This document shows, one piece after another, positions 36,422 to 44,901 of a DNA stretch of 64,000 nt. This DNA is from Lachnospiraceae bacterium (GTDB lineage: Bacteria > Bacillota_A > Clostridia > Lachnospirales > Lachnospiraceae). The notes below the pieces were generated by a model. The model made no database searches. It was not told the DNA's origin and saw only the letters and a list, made by a program, of their open reading frames with translations. The translations under genes and the position numbers were made by a program. Positions within the stretch are counted from its first letter, which is position 1; each line of letters starts with the position of its first letter. The DNA is taken from NCBI GenBank assembly GCA_004556565.1, contig SFGN01000011.1:5735-69734 (forward strand). Direction: 5' to 3'.

Positions 36422-37516
36422 TTAATCGAGATAAATCGGCGGCTCATAATCCTTACCCATAAGTGCCTTCTTCCTCTCCTGATACCCGAGAAACGCCCAT
36501 TCTGTCATATCTGTCCATCCGTGCTGTGCCCGGTCATAAACCTGCACATACCCGATTCGGGACGGATGCATCCTTACACTGTTAGACTGGTATTCACGTC
36601 CTGTATATGGATTGATTTCTCCTGCCTCACGGTCTTCTTCTATATCTTTATGTTTTATTACCGGCTCAAAATCCGGTGATGAAGAAGGAATAGGTTCCTT
36701 TTTCTTCTTCTGGGTTTCTTTCTTATCCTCTGACGGAGTTCCTTTTCTTCTGAGGAAAATACCACCTGTCCGGAACTTTTCTTTCTTGGCCGGCTTCTCC
36801 TCTTTCGTATCCTCCTGCTCTGCCTCGGCCTCTTCCGCCCTTACAATCTCCTCAATCTCATCAAGTTCCTTATGAACTCCGACCAGTTCCCCGATCGTCA
36901 TATCTCTTTCTTCGGCTGCTGTCGGCACAATTTCCTCAACCTCGTCTGCACTTTCTTCTTCCTCCGCAGCCGTCCTGATGACTGCTTCTTCCTCTTCCGC
37001 TGCCTTACGGGCCGCTTCTTCCTCTTCCGCCGCCTTACGGGCCGCTTCTTCCTCTTCCGCTGCCTTACGGGCCGCTTCTTCCTCTTCCGCTGCCTTACGG
37101 GCCGCTTCTTCCTCTTCCGCTGCCTTACGGGCTGCTTCTTCCTCCGCGGCTCTACGTGCCTCTGCTTCTTCTGCCCGTTCTGCTGATGTCTGTTCGGAAG
37201 CCTGTCCCTTCTTTGCTCTCTTTGATTGTAAGATACGTGCTTCTTCCGGATTCAGGGAAGCTGTCTCGGCAGGTGATGCTGCCTGAACTGCCGCCTCCAT
37301 AGGAAATATGCTTAAATGAAACGGACACTCAAGAATCGATGCTATCATCCGCATATCCTGCTCCTGAAAATTATCCCGCCCAAGCCTCTGTGTCAGATTC
37401 TGCCTGGACATTGCCTTGCCTGTCCGTTCTTCTATTTTCTCAGCCAGTTCTTTGATCGTCATTCCTTTGCGGCTGAGAATAATCTTAACTTGTTCACCAA
37501 ATGTTAATGTTTCCAT
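36422..37516 (-). CDS. HTH protein with Glu-Ala-Arg coiled-coil repeats
   Basis: The 364-residue protein starts with an XRE-like helix-turn-helix (about 5-70; MTIKELAEKIEERTGKAMSR, NLTQRLGRDNF). A long Glu/Ala/Arg/Lys-rich coiled coil (about 110-260) includes five near-identical 10-residue units (pattern EEEAARKAAE) coded by a 30-base tandem repeat at about 36990-37140. A basic segment and a conserved C-terminal domain (NPYTGREY, IGYVQVYDRAQHGW, PPIYLD) follow. AAGGAGGAG lies before the ATG at 37516. No function is known; a DNA-tethered scaffold would fit the layout. Confidence 0.7.
   Translation of the reverse strand: METLTFGEQVKIILSRKGMTIKELAEKIEERTGKAMSRQNLTQRLGRDNFQEQDMRMIASILECPFHLSIFPMEAAVQAASPAETASLNPEEARILQSKRAKKGQASEQTSAERAEEAEARRAAEEEAARKAAEEEEAARKAAEEEEAARKAAEEEEAARKAAEEEEAARKAAEEEEAVIRTAAEEEESADEVEEIVPTAAEERDMTIGELVGVHKELDEIEEIVRAEEAEAEQEDTKEEKPAKKEKFRTGGIFLRRKGTPSEDKKETQKKKKEPIPSSSPDFEPVIKHKDIEEDREAGEINPYTGREYQSNSVRMHPSRIGYVQVYDRAQHGWTDMTEWAFLGYQERKKALMGKDYEPPIYLD
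36990..37145 (-). repeat. 30-bp in-frame tandem repeat (about five units)
   Basis: A 30-base unit repeats nearly exactly inside the coiled-coil region and is divisible by three, so copy-number change would keep the frame. It could vary in length between strains. Confidence 0.75.
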
Positions 37517-37921
37517 GATTGTCTCCTCCTTATTAATTAATGCCATTAATCACTGCCTTACAAAAAACAAACGGATATTTCTGTCCGTTTTCCATTCTGC
37601 AGATGAGGTTAAATTGTGTACTTATACTCCGATAGGTTTTGTAAACTTTTTAGTTGCTTCATAAACCCATCTTTTTCCCTTTTTACATTCTAACAAATCA
37701 AATTTCTTACGTCAATCCTATATTTGAGAAGTTAAAATTTTTTAAGAAAGTGCACTGCAGTTCAAACTCATACCGGGAAATATAACCTGTATCGTCAGCC
37801 TTGCATGTAAGAAACAGGTTATATTTCTGGCATGAGTGTAAACTAAATTGCAACTATTTCTTCTTCAGAAATTCCTCTTTCGCCTCAGCAACTCAGTAAA
37901 AAAGCTTTCATTCCCGAAACT
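37517..37921. repeat. Gene-free stretch with a long imperfect palindrome
   Basis: Arms at 37750-37790 and 37814-37853 pair over about 40 bases with mismatches; the inner 14 (GAAATATAACCTGT) are perfect, and the loop is 23 bases. It lies after the end of the multicopper oxidase gene. It could be a terminator, or a MITE-like element. The rest of the interval holds only the RBS of the HTH gene and AT-rich sequence. Confidence 0.5.
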
Positions 37922-38989
37922 TTATCTGAAACAACCAAATATTTTATTACAGATTCCTTTGCATTTAAATGCAAATGTTCTTTTCATCACACGGAAAATC
38001 CCCCACATTCCTGACTCTACATCCCATTTGAAACTTCCGGACCGGTACAGGTAATCACCCGGGCACGCCGCCCCATCTGCAACAATCGTGTCAAATTTCA
38101 CCAGATGGACATGATGCCCTGCTATATCTGTCCGTGTCCGAAGCTGAAAGGCATTTCCTCCCAGATATTCCGGCAGAAGGTTAGTCGTATGAAGCTCGAT
38201 GCAGTCGCCCGCATTTGCACGGATAACAAGAGGTTCCACCTGGATTTTACCTGTTTCCACTTTGCGGATATAAGAAGCAAGACCGCCATGGCGCTCCAAT
38301 TCCTCTTTCAGAACGAAAAAACGTCCTTCAGGGTCATGCCATCCATAACGGTTATAAGTGACTTTTGCCTGAACCATAGCAATCTCAAACACCTTGACTC
38401 TGCTGCATTGTGCATTTCTCGGGCAATCCTTACATTTCCGCGGTTTTTCTTTCTTCTCCTCTTGTTCCTTCTTCTCCTCTTGTTCCTTCTTCTCCCCTTG
38501 TTCTTTCTTCTCCTTTAGTTTATCTTCTTTCCTGGTTTCTGCCGGGCGATTTTCCAATTCAGGAGACTCCTCTATAGCCGCACAGCTTCTCACTTCCACT
38601 TCTGTTTTTTCCTCTTCCGTTCCCATACATTCGCATTCCCTGTCTTTTTTACATTTTCCTGTCGTGTGACACGGACAGGTTTCCGTATACAAGGCTCCCG
38701 AAACTGCATTTTCATCAAAATTGGCTTTCTCAAGCAATGTCGGGCAGACTGTCACATTTCCTTCTTTATCCAGAACACCACAAGGCGGCTGCAGCGGCAT
38801 TTCCCCGACTTTCCCCTGCATAAAATTCGGATATCCCGGATGCAGCTTATCTTTCTTAGGCGGACGTTTCCTGTCCTTCAGCGGCAGAAGTGCCGGAATC
38901 GGTGTTCCGTCCGGAAGCATTCCACTTCCATCCTCCAGGCGGTCATGGATTCTCCAGAGTGTCCACATTCCTTCATGGAAATGCGGATA
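37922..38989 (-). pseudogene. C-terminal part of broken multicopper oxidase
   Basis: The reading HLYPHFHEGMWTLWR in this frame is the end of a type 1 copper site. The usual HCH part before it is missing at the junction with the upstream fragment (about 38985-38995), where the frame also changes. A Lys/Glu-rich insert (KEKKEQ repeats) and a Cys-rich segment (CKDCPRNAQCSR) follow, then another cupredoxin domain with HHVHLVKFD. After VADGA the sequence jumps to DYLYRSGSFKW, which looks like an in-frame deletion of a domain middle. The product could not assemble a full copper cluster. Confidence 0.7.
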
Positions 38990-39806
38990 GAGATGTCACA
39001 TCGCCGATGACCCGGTTTCTGCTGCCTGCCCCATATAAAATATCAAGCGTATAGCATTCCTGCGGGCTGATAGAGATAGAATCAATAATTGTAGACAGCG
39101 GATTTTCCTCTTCCAGCCTCCACTGATGGTTATGCAAATGAAAGACGTGTGTTTCTTTGACACCTCCGTGAACCAGACGGATTTTAGACGGATCTCCCAC
39201 ATATGCGCGTAAAATCGGCGGTGCCGGATCTCCATATACCCAGGAGCTCATTGAGACATCCTCCCCTGAATCTGCCGGGTCATGGCTCATCGGCATCCGG
39301 TTTCTCATCGGCTCGGCACGATAACTGATTGCTGTCGTGGATGACGGAAGTCCGGTATGGTGATCCATAGGCCGATTTCCATCTTTATCTTTAATTTCCA
39401 GCTCGTCATGGAAAAATACAGTGTATTCCCTGAAAGCCGGTTTTCCAGGCGGGTATACATCCGCCATCAGCCCGCTTTCCAATTCCTCTCCGGTCTGCGG
39501 ATCAAACCATTTTGCTTCCGCAGGCTCCACAATAATCGCACCAAAAAGTCCGTGGATATTCGTGGAATCCTCGCTGCTTCCGGCATCCGCCATATCATGG
39601 AACAGGAATACACCTTCCTCTCTTGCATACCAGGTATAATAGATGTCCCCGGCTGTCGTGCTGTCCTGATTAAATCCCACGCAAGCGCCATCTGAATTCT
39701 GCACATTATAAGAAAGTCCCTGCACATGAATCGAAAGCCTGCGGTCCAGACTGTGACGGAAACGAATCCTGACCTCATCCCCCAGATTAACCCTGAGAAC
39801 AAGCGG
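38990..39806 (-). pseudogene. Middle part of broken multicopper oxidase
   Basis: Translation of this frame gives PLVLRVNLGDEVRIRFRHSL, then a cupredoxin domain with YYTWYAREEGVFLFHDMAD, and a second one with HVFHLHNHQWRLEEEN, the pattern of copper-ligand loops. It is cut off from the N-terminal fragment by a TAG at 39807-39809, where related proteins have Glu before PLVLR. The downstream end at VIGD shifts out of frame just before the last copper ligands. Confidence 0.75.
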
Positions 39807-40010
39807 CTAAACTCCCTCATAAGGCTGAGGCGGATTTTGTTTATAACAACAAAGTGCCTTTTCTTTTATTCTTTCAGCATCCTCTTCCAGTACATACAGC
39901 AGTCCGTCCGGGTCATGATCTCCATATTTGTTATAAACAATCGGAATCTGAATAGCAGTGATATGAAACTCCCGGATGCTTCCCATGCAAGGATATTGAC
40001 ATAATTCCAT
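39807..40010 (-). pseudogene. N-terminal part of broken multicopper oxidase
   Basis: AGGAG lies six bases before the ATG at 40010. The fragment reads MELCQYPCMGSIREFHITA, followed by IVYNKYGDHDPDGLLYVL, a segment that recurs in the C-terminal fragment and opens the cupredoxin repeats, and ends at an in-frame TAG after PYEGV. The start overlaps the last bases of the DUF2935 gene, so they form an operon. Multicopper oxidases of this kind oxidise metals or phenols; in Clostridia some are spore-associated. Confidence 0.75.
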
Positions 40011-40012
40011 AA

Positions 40013-40990
40013 CTATCTCCTGCCTTTCCAGCAGGACGCACATCTTGAATTTCTGACGGATTCTTCACGGCCATGCTCGATCCTGTCGTTTTCTTTTTCA
40101 TTTTCAAGAAGCCGGAGATAATGATTTGCTTCCCGCAGGACATGATCTGCCAGAAGCGGAAGAATGACGGAACGAACCCGGCAGTCAATAATGCCGTCAG
40201 CTCCGGCCGCTTTGAAATCCCGGTATTTTTTTGTGAGCTGAATCGTCCGTTTTGTCATTTCCTCCGATGCATGTTTATCCTGCTTTTTAGCTTCCTCAAG
40301 CAGACGGCAATAATCCCCGGCAAACCCGTCTGCCGTCTCCATCAGTGCACATTCTGTCGGGTCAAGAAGCCCCCGGATAAACTGAGCATGCTCCATCATA
40401 ATCTGATTCCAGAATATTTCCATGTTCCGCATTTCACTCTGCTGTACAAATCCTCTTCTCATCACTTCCTCCAAAATCTGCCGATACAGCTTTGCCTCCC
40501 TGAGGATATGCTCGATAAGAAGCGGATAGTTGAACGTATACAGCCGGCAGGAGAGTACCTCCCGAAGTATTTTTTCTTTAAATTCAATCAGTCCGTCCAA
40601 AAGTCTTATCATAGTCTGATTCAGACTTCGCACCTGCTGGACCAGCTCCCGCCCCGGATTCGTGAGGCAGCCGGACCGAAGCCTTTTTTGCGCTTCCGTA
40701 ATCTGCATATCAATCGGAATCCCGGTAAGTGCCTGCGTCTGGCATTCTGCTTTTTCTGTAAATTCCGTTACGATCTCACCGGATTTTAAAACAGACTCAT
40801 CCACGATCCCGTTGCTCAGTCGCACCGCCCTGGCAAGATTTTCCTCAAACTGTGCTCTGAACCAGTCAGCCTTTTTCCTGTATTCTGTTTCTTTTTCCGG
40901 AAAAGCCGCGAGCAGAAACAGCGCATGTTCTTTCATGATTCTTCCGAAAAATAAATGCGTTTCCAATGATGTTGTCACATATCTTCTCAT
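40013..40990 (-). CDS. DUF2935 protein (two helical-bundle domains)
   Basis: The 325-residue soluble protein is almost all helix and contains two copies of the DUF2935 four-helix fold (about 5-135 and 155-290). Each carries regularly spaced Glu and His residues (LETHLFFGRIMKEHALF in copy one; IMMEHAQFIRGLLDP and LLADHVLREANHYLRLL in copy two), a pattern that could bind a metal pair in ferritin-like fashion. AAGGTATG precedes the ATG. It is directly upstream of and overlaps the multicopper oxidase, suggesting a joint role in metal handling. The tail (NSRCASCWKGRR) is short and basic. Confidence 0.8.
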   Translation of the reverse strand: MRRYVTTSLETHLFFGRIMKEHALFLLAAFPEKETEYRKKADWFRAQFEENLARAVRLSNGIVDESVLKSGEIVTEFTEKAECQTQALTGIPIDMQITEAQKRLRSGCLTNPGRELVQQVRSLNQTMIRLLDGLIEFKEKILREVLSCRLYTFNYPLLIEHILREAKLYRQILEEVMRRGFVQQSEMRNMEIFWNQIMMEHAQFIRGLLDPTECALMETADGFAGDYCRLLEEAKKQDKHASEEMTKRTIQLTKKYRDFKAAGADGIIDCRVRSVILPLLADHVLREANHYLRLLENEKENDRIEHGREESVRNSRCASCWKGRR

Positions 40991-41060
40991 AATTCTGCAT
41001 ACCTTATATTTATAGCTTCTTTACACTATATGCAAAATCTATCCTCTTTGCTTTCACTCA

Positions 41061-41085
41061 AAAAAGGTCCACCGGACCTTTTTTT
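41061..41085. terminator. Bidirectional intrinsic terminator
   Basis: AAAAAGGTCC (41061-41070) pairs with GGACCTTTTT (41074-41083) around a three-base loop, with U-runs on both strands. It separates amt from the DUF2935 operon. Confidence 0.85.
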
Positions 41086-41107
41086 CATATGCTTGGCAAC
41101 TAATACG

Positions 41108-41146
41108 AATCCCTCTTCAACTGTTTCATACAGTCAAAGAGGGATT
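41108..41146. terminator. Hairpin after amt
   Basis: AATCCCTCTT (41108-41117) pairs with AAGAGGGATT (41137-41146), and an inner ACTGT/ACAGT stem extends it. It is about 90 bases after the amt stop. There is no U-run on the minus strand; it may work with the terminator that follows. Confidence 0.55.
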
Positions 41147-41238
41147 TTCCGCTGTCTTTATCATTTTATTTTAATTATCTCTGTTTAAATCCGCATACCT
41201 GCTGTATATGCGATGTAACTTATGATTATATCCATATA

Positions 41239-42489
41239 TTACAGTCTGAAGTTGAAGTCAGCATAAGCAGATGAGCCATGCTCATGAATATCCAGACCTT
41301 CGATTTCTTCTTCTTTTGTCACTCTTAATCCGACTGTCTTATCAATTACAGTAAATACGATAAATGCCATAACGAATACAAATAATGCGGTTGAAGCGAC
41401 ACCGATAAGCTGTGTAACAAATGAATAGTCCGGAGAAAATACACCTACCAGAAGTGTACCGGTCGCCCCGCACACACCATGAACACTGATTGCACCGACC
41501 GGGTCGTCAATTTTTGCGACCTTGTCAAAGAATTCCACAGAGAACACTACCAGTACTCCTGCGATTACTCCGATAATGATTGCTGCCCAGTTGCTCACAC
41601 AGTCACATCCGGCTGTAATTGCTACCAGACCTGCAAGGGAGCCGTTAAATGTCATTGAAACATCAGGCTTTCCATAACGTACCCATGTCAAAATCAAGGC
41701 TACCAGTGTTGCCGCTGCAGCAGCCAGGTTTGTCGTCATGGCGATATCACCGATACTTGTTACCGCTGCAGTTGTAGAACCACAGTTAAATCCAAACCAG
41801 CAGAACCAGAGAATGAATACGCCAAGTGCCGCGATCGCGAGGTTATGTCCCGGAATAGCTTTCACTTTGCCGTCTTTGTCATATTTTCCGATACGAGGTC
41901 CGAGAATTTTTGCGCCTACACATGCACAAATACCTCCGACCATATGTACTGCCGTTGAACCTGCAAAATCATGGAATCCAAAGTCTGCAAGCCAGCCGCC
42001 GCCCCAGATCCAGTGTCCGGATACCGGATAGATAAAAATACTGATTGCCGCGCTGTAAAGCAGATAAGAAACAAATTTTGTACGCTCTGCCATTGAGCCT
42101 GACACAATTGTAGCTGATGTCGCACAGAATACTGTGTGGAAAATCATAAACAGCCCGATCGGCAGCCCGTTCATCATCCCGTTGGAATCTGCCAGTGACA
42201 ACGGGGTAAAGAACCCTTTGATTCCGATGATCCCATTCCAGTCAGTTCCATGCATAAGTGCAAATCCAAATATAAAGAAGAACAAACTTCCAAGCACAAA
42301 ATCCATCATATTTTTCATCAGAATGTTACCTGTGTTTTTTGCTCTTGTAAATCCGGCTTCACACATTGCAAAACCCGCCTGCATAAAGTAAACAAGAATT
42401 GCCGCCACCAATGTCCATACACAGTTCATTATAAGCTGAATTGCTTCTGTACTTTCCATACCTTCTGCTATTAATTCCGCGATTCCCAT
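41239..42489 (-). CDS. amt: Ammonium transporter
   Basis: The 416-residue channel conducts ammonia/ammonium into the cell and belongs to the Amt/Rh family with 11 membrane helices. Signature segments are visible: the first helices with AMQAGFAMCEAGFTR-like FMQAGFAMCEAGFTRAKN, the GNILMKN loop, the pore His motif DFAGSTAVHMVGG, and a second His in ISVHGVCGATGTL. A cytosolic tail of about 25 residues can meet PII. GGAGGAGG lies before the ATG. It follows the PII gene, the usual arrangement, with a terminator-like hairpin between them. Confidence 0.95.
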   Translation of the reverse strand: MGIAELIAEGMESTEAIQLIMNCVWTLVAAILVYFMQAGFAMCEAGFTRAKNTGNILMKNMMDFVLGSLFFFIFGFALMHGTDWNGIIGIKGFFTPLSLADSNGMMNGLPIGLFMIFHTVFCATSATIVSGSMAERTKFVSYLLYSAAISIFIYPVSGHWIWGGGWLADFGFHDFAGSTAVHMVGGICACVGAKILGPRIGKYDKDGKVKAIPGHNLAIAALGVFILWFCWFGFNCGSTTAAVTSIGDIAMTTNLAAAAATLVALILTWVRYGKPDVSMTFNGSLAGLVAITAGCDCVSNWAAIIIGVIAGVLVVFSVEFFDKVAKIDDPVGAISVHGVCGATGTLLVGVFSPDYSFVTQLIGVASTALFVFVMAFIVFTVIDKTVGLRVTKEEEIEGLDIHEHGSSAYADFNFRL

Positions 42490-42626
42490 AATAAATACCT
42501 CCTCTTTCCTTTTGTTTATCTCTGTCGTAAAGCGGATATACGGAATCCCTGCTGCCGTTTTGTACAGTCCTTTTCCTGTATCATTAAAACTAAGACCATC
42601 TTCTGCCCAGATCTAAAGGACAGGAA

Positions 42627-42667
42627 AAGGGGATATCTGCAAAATCTTTTTTCACAGCTATCCCCTT
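42627..42667 (-). terminator. Partial terminator between PII and amt
   Basis: AAGGGGATA (42659-42667 on the minus strand) pairs with TATCCCCTT (42627-42635), followed by TTTTCC. It would let PII be made in excess of the transporter. Confidence 0.6.
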
Positions 42668-42728
42668 CGACAACAAGTTCCCATCATTCGATTATTCTTC
42701 TGATTATTTCTTCTCGAGTTTTAATATC

Positions 42729-43067
42729 TTACAGTGCTCCCGAACCACGCTCACCGGTACGGATACGTACTGCATCTTCTACATCGTAAACGAAAATCTT
42801 ACCGTCTCCGTAAGTTCCTGTCTGGATTTCATCTACAACCTTATTGATAATTAAATCCGCAGCAGAATCTTCTACTACAGTCTCTACCTTAACCTTTGGC
42901 AGGAGATTTACACTAACTTCTGCGCCGCGGTAAACTTTCTTGTGACCTTTCTGGTTACCATATCCCATGATATTTGAAATCATAAGACCTGTTCCGGAAC
43001 ACCCTTCAATAATCGTTTTCAGATTTTCCAGCTTTTCCGGCTGAATAATAATCTCCAGTTTCTTCAT
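42729..43067 (-). CDS. glnK: PII nitrogen regulatory protein (GlnK type)
   Basis: PII trimers sense ADP/ATP and 2-oxoglutarate and plug the ammonium channel. The 112-residue protein has the ferredoxin-like PII fold, the T-loop at about 37-55, and the B-loop TGTYGDGKIFV near 83. In the T-loop the site of uridylylation, Tyr51 in E. coli, is Val51 (RGAEV), while Tyr46 is kept. Control by uridylylation is therefore unlikely and regulation by ligands alone is expected. GAGGAGG precedes the ATG. It leads the PII-amt operon. Confidence 0.93.
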   Translation of the reverse strand: MKKLEIIIQPEKLENLKTIIEGCSGTGLMISNIMGYGNQKGHKKVYRGAEVSVNLLPKVKVETVVEDSAADLIINKVVDEIQTGTYGDGKIFVYDVEDAVRIRTGERGSGAL

Positions 43068-43150
43068 AACGTTACCTCCTCGTTATACTCTATTTCCTCA
43101 GAATTACAGACAGGCGTCCCTGCCCGGATTCATAGGTCCTAAATACAGAA

Positions 43151-43180
43151 AAGGCGCTTTCCTCATCCGGAAAACGCCTT
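43151..43180 (-). terminator. Leader terminator upstream of the PII gene
   Basis: AAGGCGTTTTCC and GGAAAGCGCCTT pair around GGATGA, followed by TTTTCTG on the minus strand. The hairpin starts only about 15 bases after the predicted transcription start and well before the PII gene. This suggests attenuation of the operon. Confidence 0.7.
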
Positions 43181-43196
43181 CGTTCTGATGAACCTT

Positions 43197-43224
43197 ATTA
43201 TACTCAATCAATCTGAAAAGTCAA
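43197..43224 (-). promoter_or_regulatory. Sigma-A promoter of the PII-amt operon
   Basis: TTGACT (43219-43224) and TATAAT (43197-43202) are 16 bases apart on the minus strand. The leader of about 125 bases contains the terminator described above. Confidence 0.7.
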
Positions 43225-43392
43225 TGAAAATTTATTATTTTTTTAGATTTATCAATTTTGTCCAGAACCCGAAGGATTTTTCAGGAAACTTTCTCCATTT
43301 CGCCTAATCACAGGCAAATTTCCACCAAAAGCACGGTTATACACCACACAATAACAGATGTGCATCTCTTTCGAACACCTGCCCGGCATTAT

Positions 43393-44223
43393 CTACTGAA
43401 CTTCCGAATCTTCCTGTTCCTCGAGATATTCTTCCAGGGTGATTCCCCTCTCGGTAATCTCCTTTGCGGCTTCTTTCCCTACATACCGGTAATGCCACGG
43501 CTCAAAAATAATTCCTGTAACATCCGCCTTGTCCGTTGGATAACGGAGAATAAAACCATATTTCCACGCATTTGCCGCAAGCCATTGTGACTCTGCTGTC
43601 TGAGCCTGGGCATCATCCAGTCCCGTGTATGTGGATGAAGTGATATCCAGGGCAAGTCCCGTCGCATGTTCGCTGATTCCCGGCACTGCCACCGACTTCT
43701 TTGTCTCATCGTAGGCATCCATAGGAGTATATCCCTGTGCAATCCAGGAAGACATTGTATCATTGAACACCTGCCGCTGGCTGTCATAAGAACGGTATGC
43801 CGACACAATATACATGCTCATCCCGGCGGCAGCGGCATCCTCAAACATCTTCCTTGCATCTGCCTCGATCCGGACATCAACCAAACGTTCTGACGCGATA
43901 TCAACCAGCTGGGGGACATAAGAAGTGTCAAGCGGATTAGTTTCATTTACAAGTGCCAGACACCAGTCATCATCGGAAGATGACAGCTTCTCTGCAGCAT
44001 CCCCTGTTCCTTCTGCTTTTCTCTGCAGCTTCAGATTCTCCGCCTTAAGCTCTTCCACTTCTTTTTCCATGGATTCCTGAGCCTTTTTGTCAGAAAGCTC
44101 TGCCATTTTTACACACCTTCCCGTAGCCAGCCCTGAAATCAGCACTCCGGCAATAACTCCGGTCACAGCTCCTGACCTCAGAATGCTTCTCGCACGGGAA
44201 TCGCTTTTTTTCTTCACACTCAT
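43393..44223 (-). CDS. D-alanyl-D-alanine carboxypeptidase, VanY/M15B family
   Basis: The 276-residue exported peptidase trims the terminal D-Ala of peptidoglycan stem peptides. A single N-terminal membrane helix (about 17-36) is followed by a coiled-coil stalk (about 42-75) and an M15B domain (about 85-260). The zinc ligands are visible in SEHATGLALDI (His and Asp) and EPWHYRYVG (His), and the YRSYDSQ motif is present. Its ATG overlaps the TGA of the phosphopantetheinyl transferase by four bases, so the two are co-translated although functionally distinct. Confidence 0.9.
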   Translation of the reverse strand: MSVKKKSDSRARSILRSGAVTGVIAGVLISGLATGRCVKMAELSDKKAQESMEKEVEELKAENLKLQRKAEGTGDAAEKLSSSDDDWCLALVNETNPLDTSYVPQLVDIASERLVDVRIEADARKMFEDAAAAGMSMYIVSAYRSYDSQRQVFNDTMSSWIAQGYTPMDAYDETKKSVAVPGISEHATGLALDITSSTYTGLDDAQAQTAESQWLAANAWKYGFILRYPTDKADVTGIIFEPWHYRYVGKEAAKEITERGITLEEYLEEQEDSEVQ

Positions 44224-44852
44224 AATTCCATCCTCATTTGTATTCTTGAATCAATTTCTGCATCCGTGGAACAAACCGCGGCTTTATAATTCTGCCCCGG
44301 AATCTGCAGTTCCATATAATAAAATCTGTCCGGGAATATCTCCGGCTGTCTGATCAGCACAGGCGGTGTCCCCGGCAGGATTTCAAATGTGTCCATGCCA
44401 AGCCGTATCCCCATCCGCGTGGCTTTCAGAAAGCTTTCCTTCAGAACCCACAGACGAAAAAAACGCTCATTTCGGACTTTTTCATCCGCCGCTTCCGTAA
44501 TATATGCATATTCACCCGGACAAAAAAAACGCTTTGCCATTTTGATATCCGCATGCTTTACTTCCTGGATATCACATCCGACCTTTACATCCGCCGCATC
44601 TGTGCCAAAAGCGATTGAACAGAGCACAAAGTCACCAGAATGTGAAAAGTTATATACCGCATCCTGATCTACTTTATGCTCATCTTTAATTCGTTCAAAC
44701 AGTGACCACACACCGATACTCTGTGCTTTCATCTGCTGAAAACGAAGTGCATCTGCCTTCGCTTTCCGGAAATCCGGTGCCTGCTCATAATATTTTCTAT
44801 AGCAGTCTTCCTGATAAAGCGGAGAAATATCAGCCATCCAGGTTCTAATCAT
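44220..44852 (-). CDS. 4'-phosphopantetheinyl transferase (Sfp type)
   Basis: The 210-residue enzyme loads the phosphopantetheine arm of CoA onto acyl or peptidyl carrier proteins. It has the pseudo-dimeric fold with FSHSGD, the magnesium-binding VGCDIQEV (about 92-99) and the FRLWVLKESFLKATR helix with the conserved Trp, Lys and Glu. No polyketide or peptide synthetase lies in the window, so its carrier partner is elsewhere. It is upstream of and overlaps the VanY gene. Confidence 0.9.
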   Translation of the reverse strand: MIRTWMADISPLYQEDCYRKYYEQAPDFRKAKADALRFQQMKAQSIGVWSLFERIKDEHKVDQDAVYNFSHSGDFVLCSIAFGTDAADVKVGCDIQEVKHADIKMAKRFFCPGEYAYITEAADEKVRNERFFRLWVLKESFLKATRMGIRLGMDTFEILPGTPPVLIRQPEIFPDRFYYMELQIPGQNYKAAVCSTDAEIDSRIQMRMEL

Positions 44853-44901
44853 TTATCTTTGCATCCTTTATCAAAATAATGTCTTCCTTAATTCTTATCG
44901 C

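Noticed and set aside
36990..37145. Regular 30-base repeats that look like a CRISPR array
   Set aside because: The units are directly adjacent without spacers and translate in frame as a coiled coil; no cas genes are nearby.
42900..42960. Frameshift in the PII T-loop
   Set aside because: The altered residues (Val51 for Tyr51) are a substitution; the frame and length are normal.
43151..43195. ANTAR-type antiterminator element in the PII leader
   Set aside because: Two hairpins are present but their loops (CATCAG and GGATGA) lack the A1/G4 pattern of ANTAR targets.
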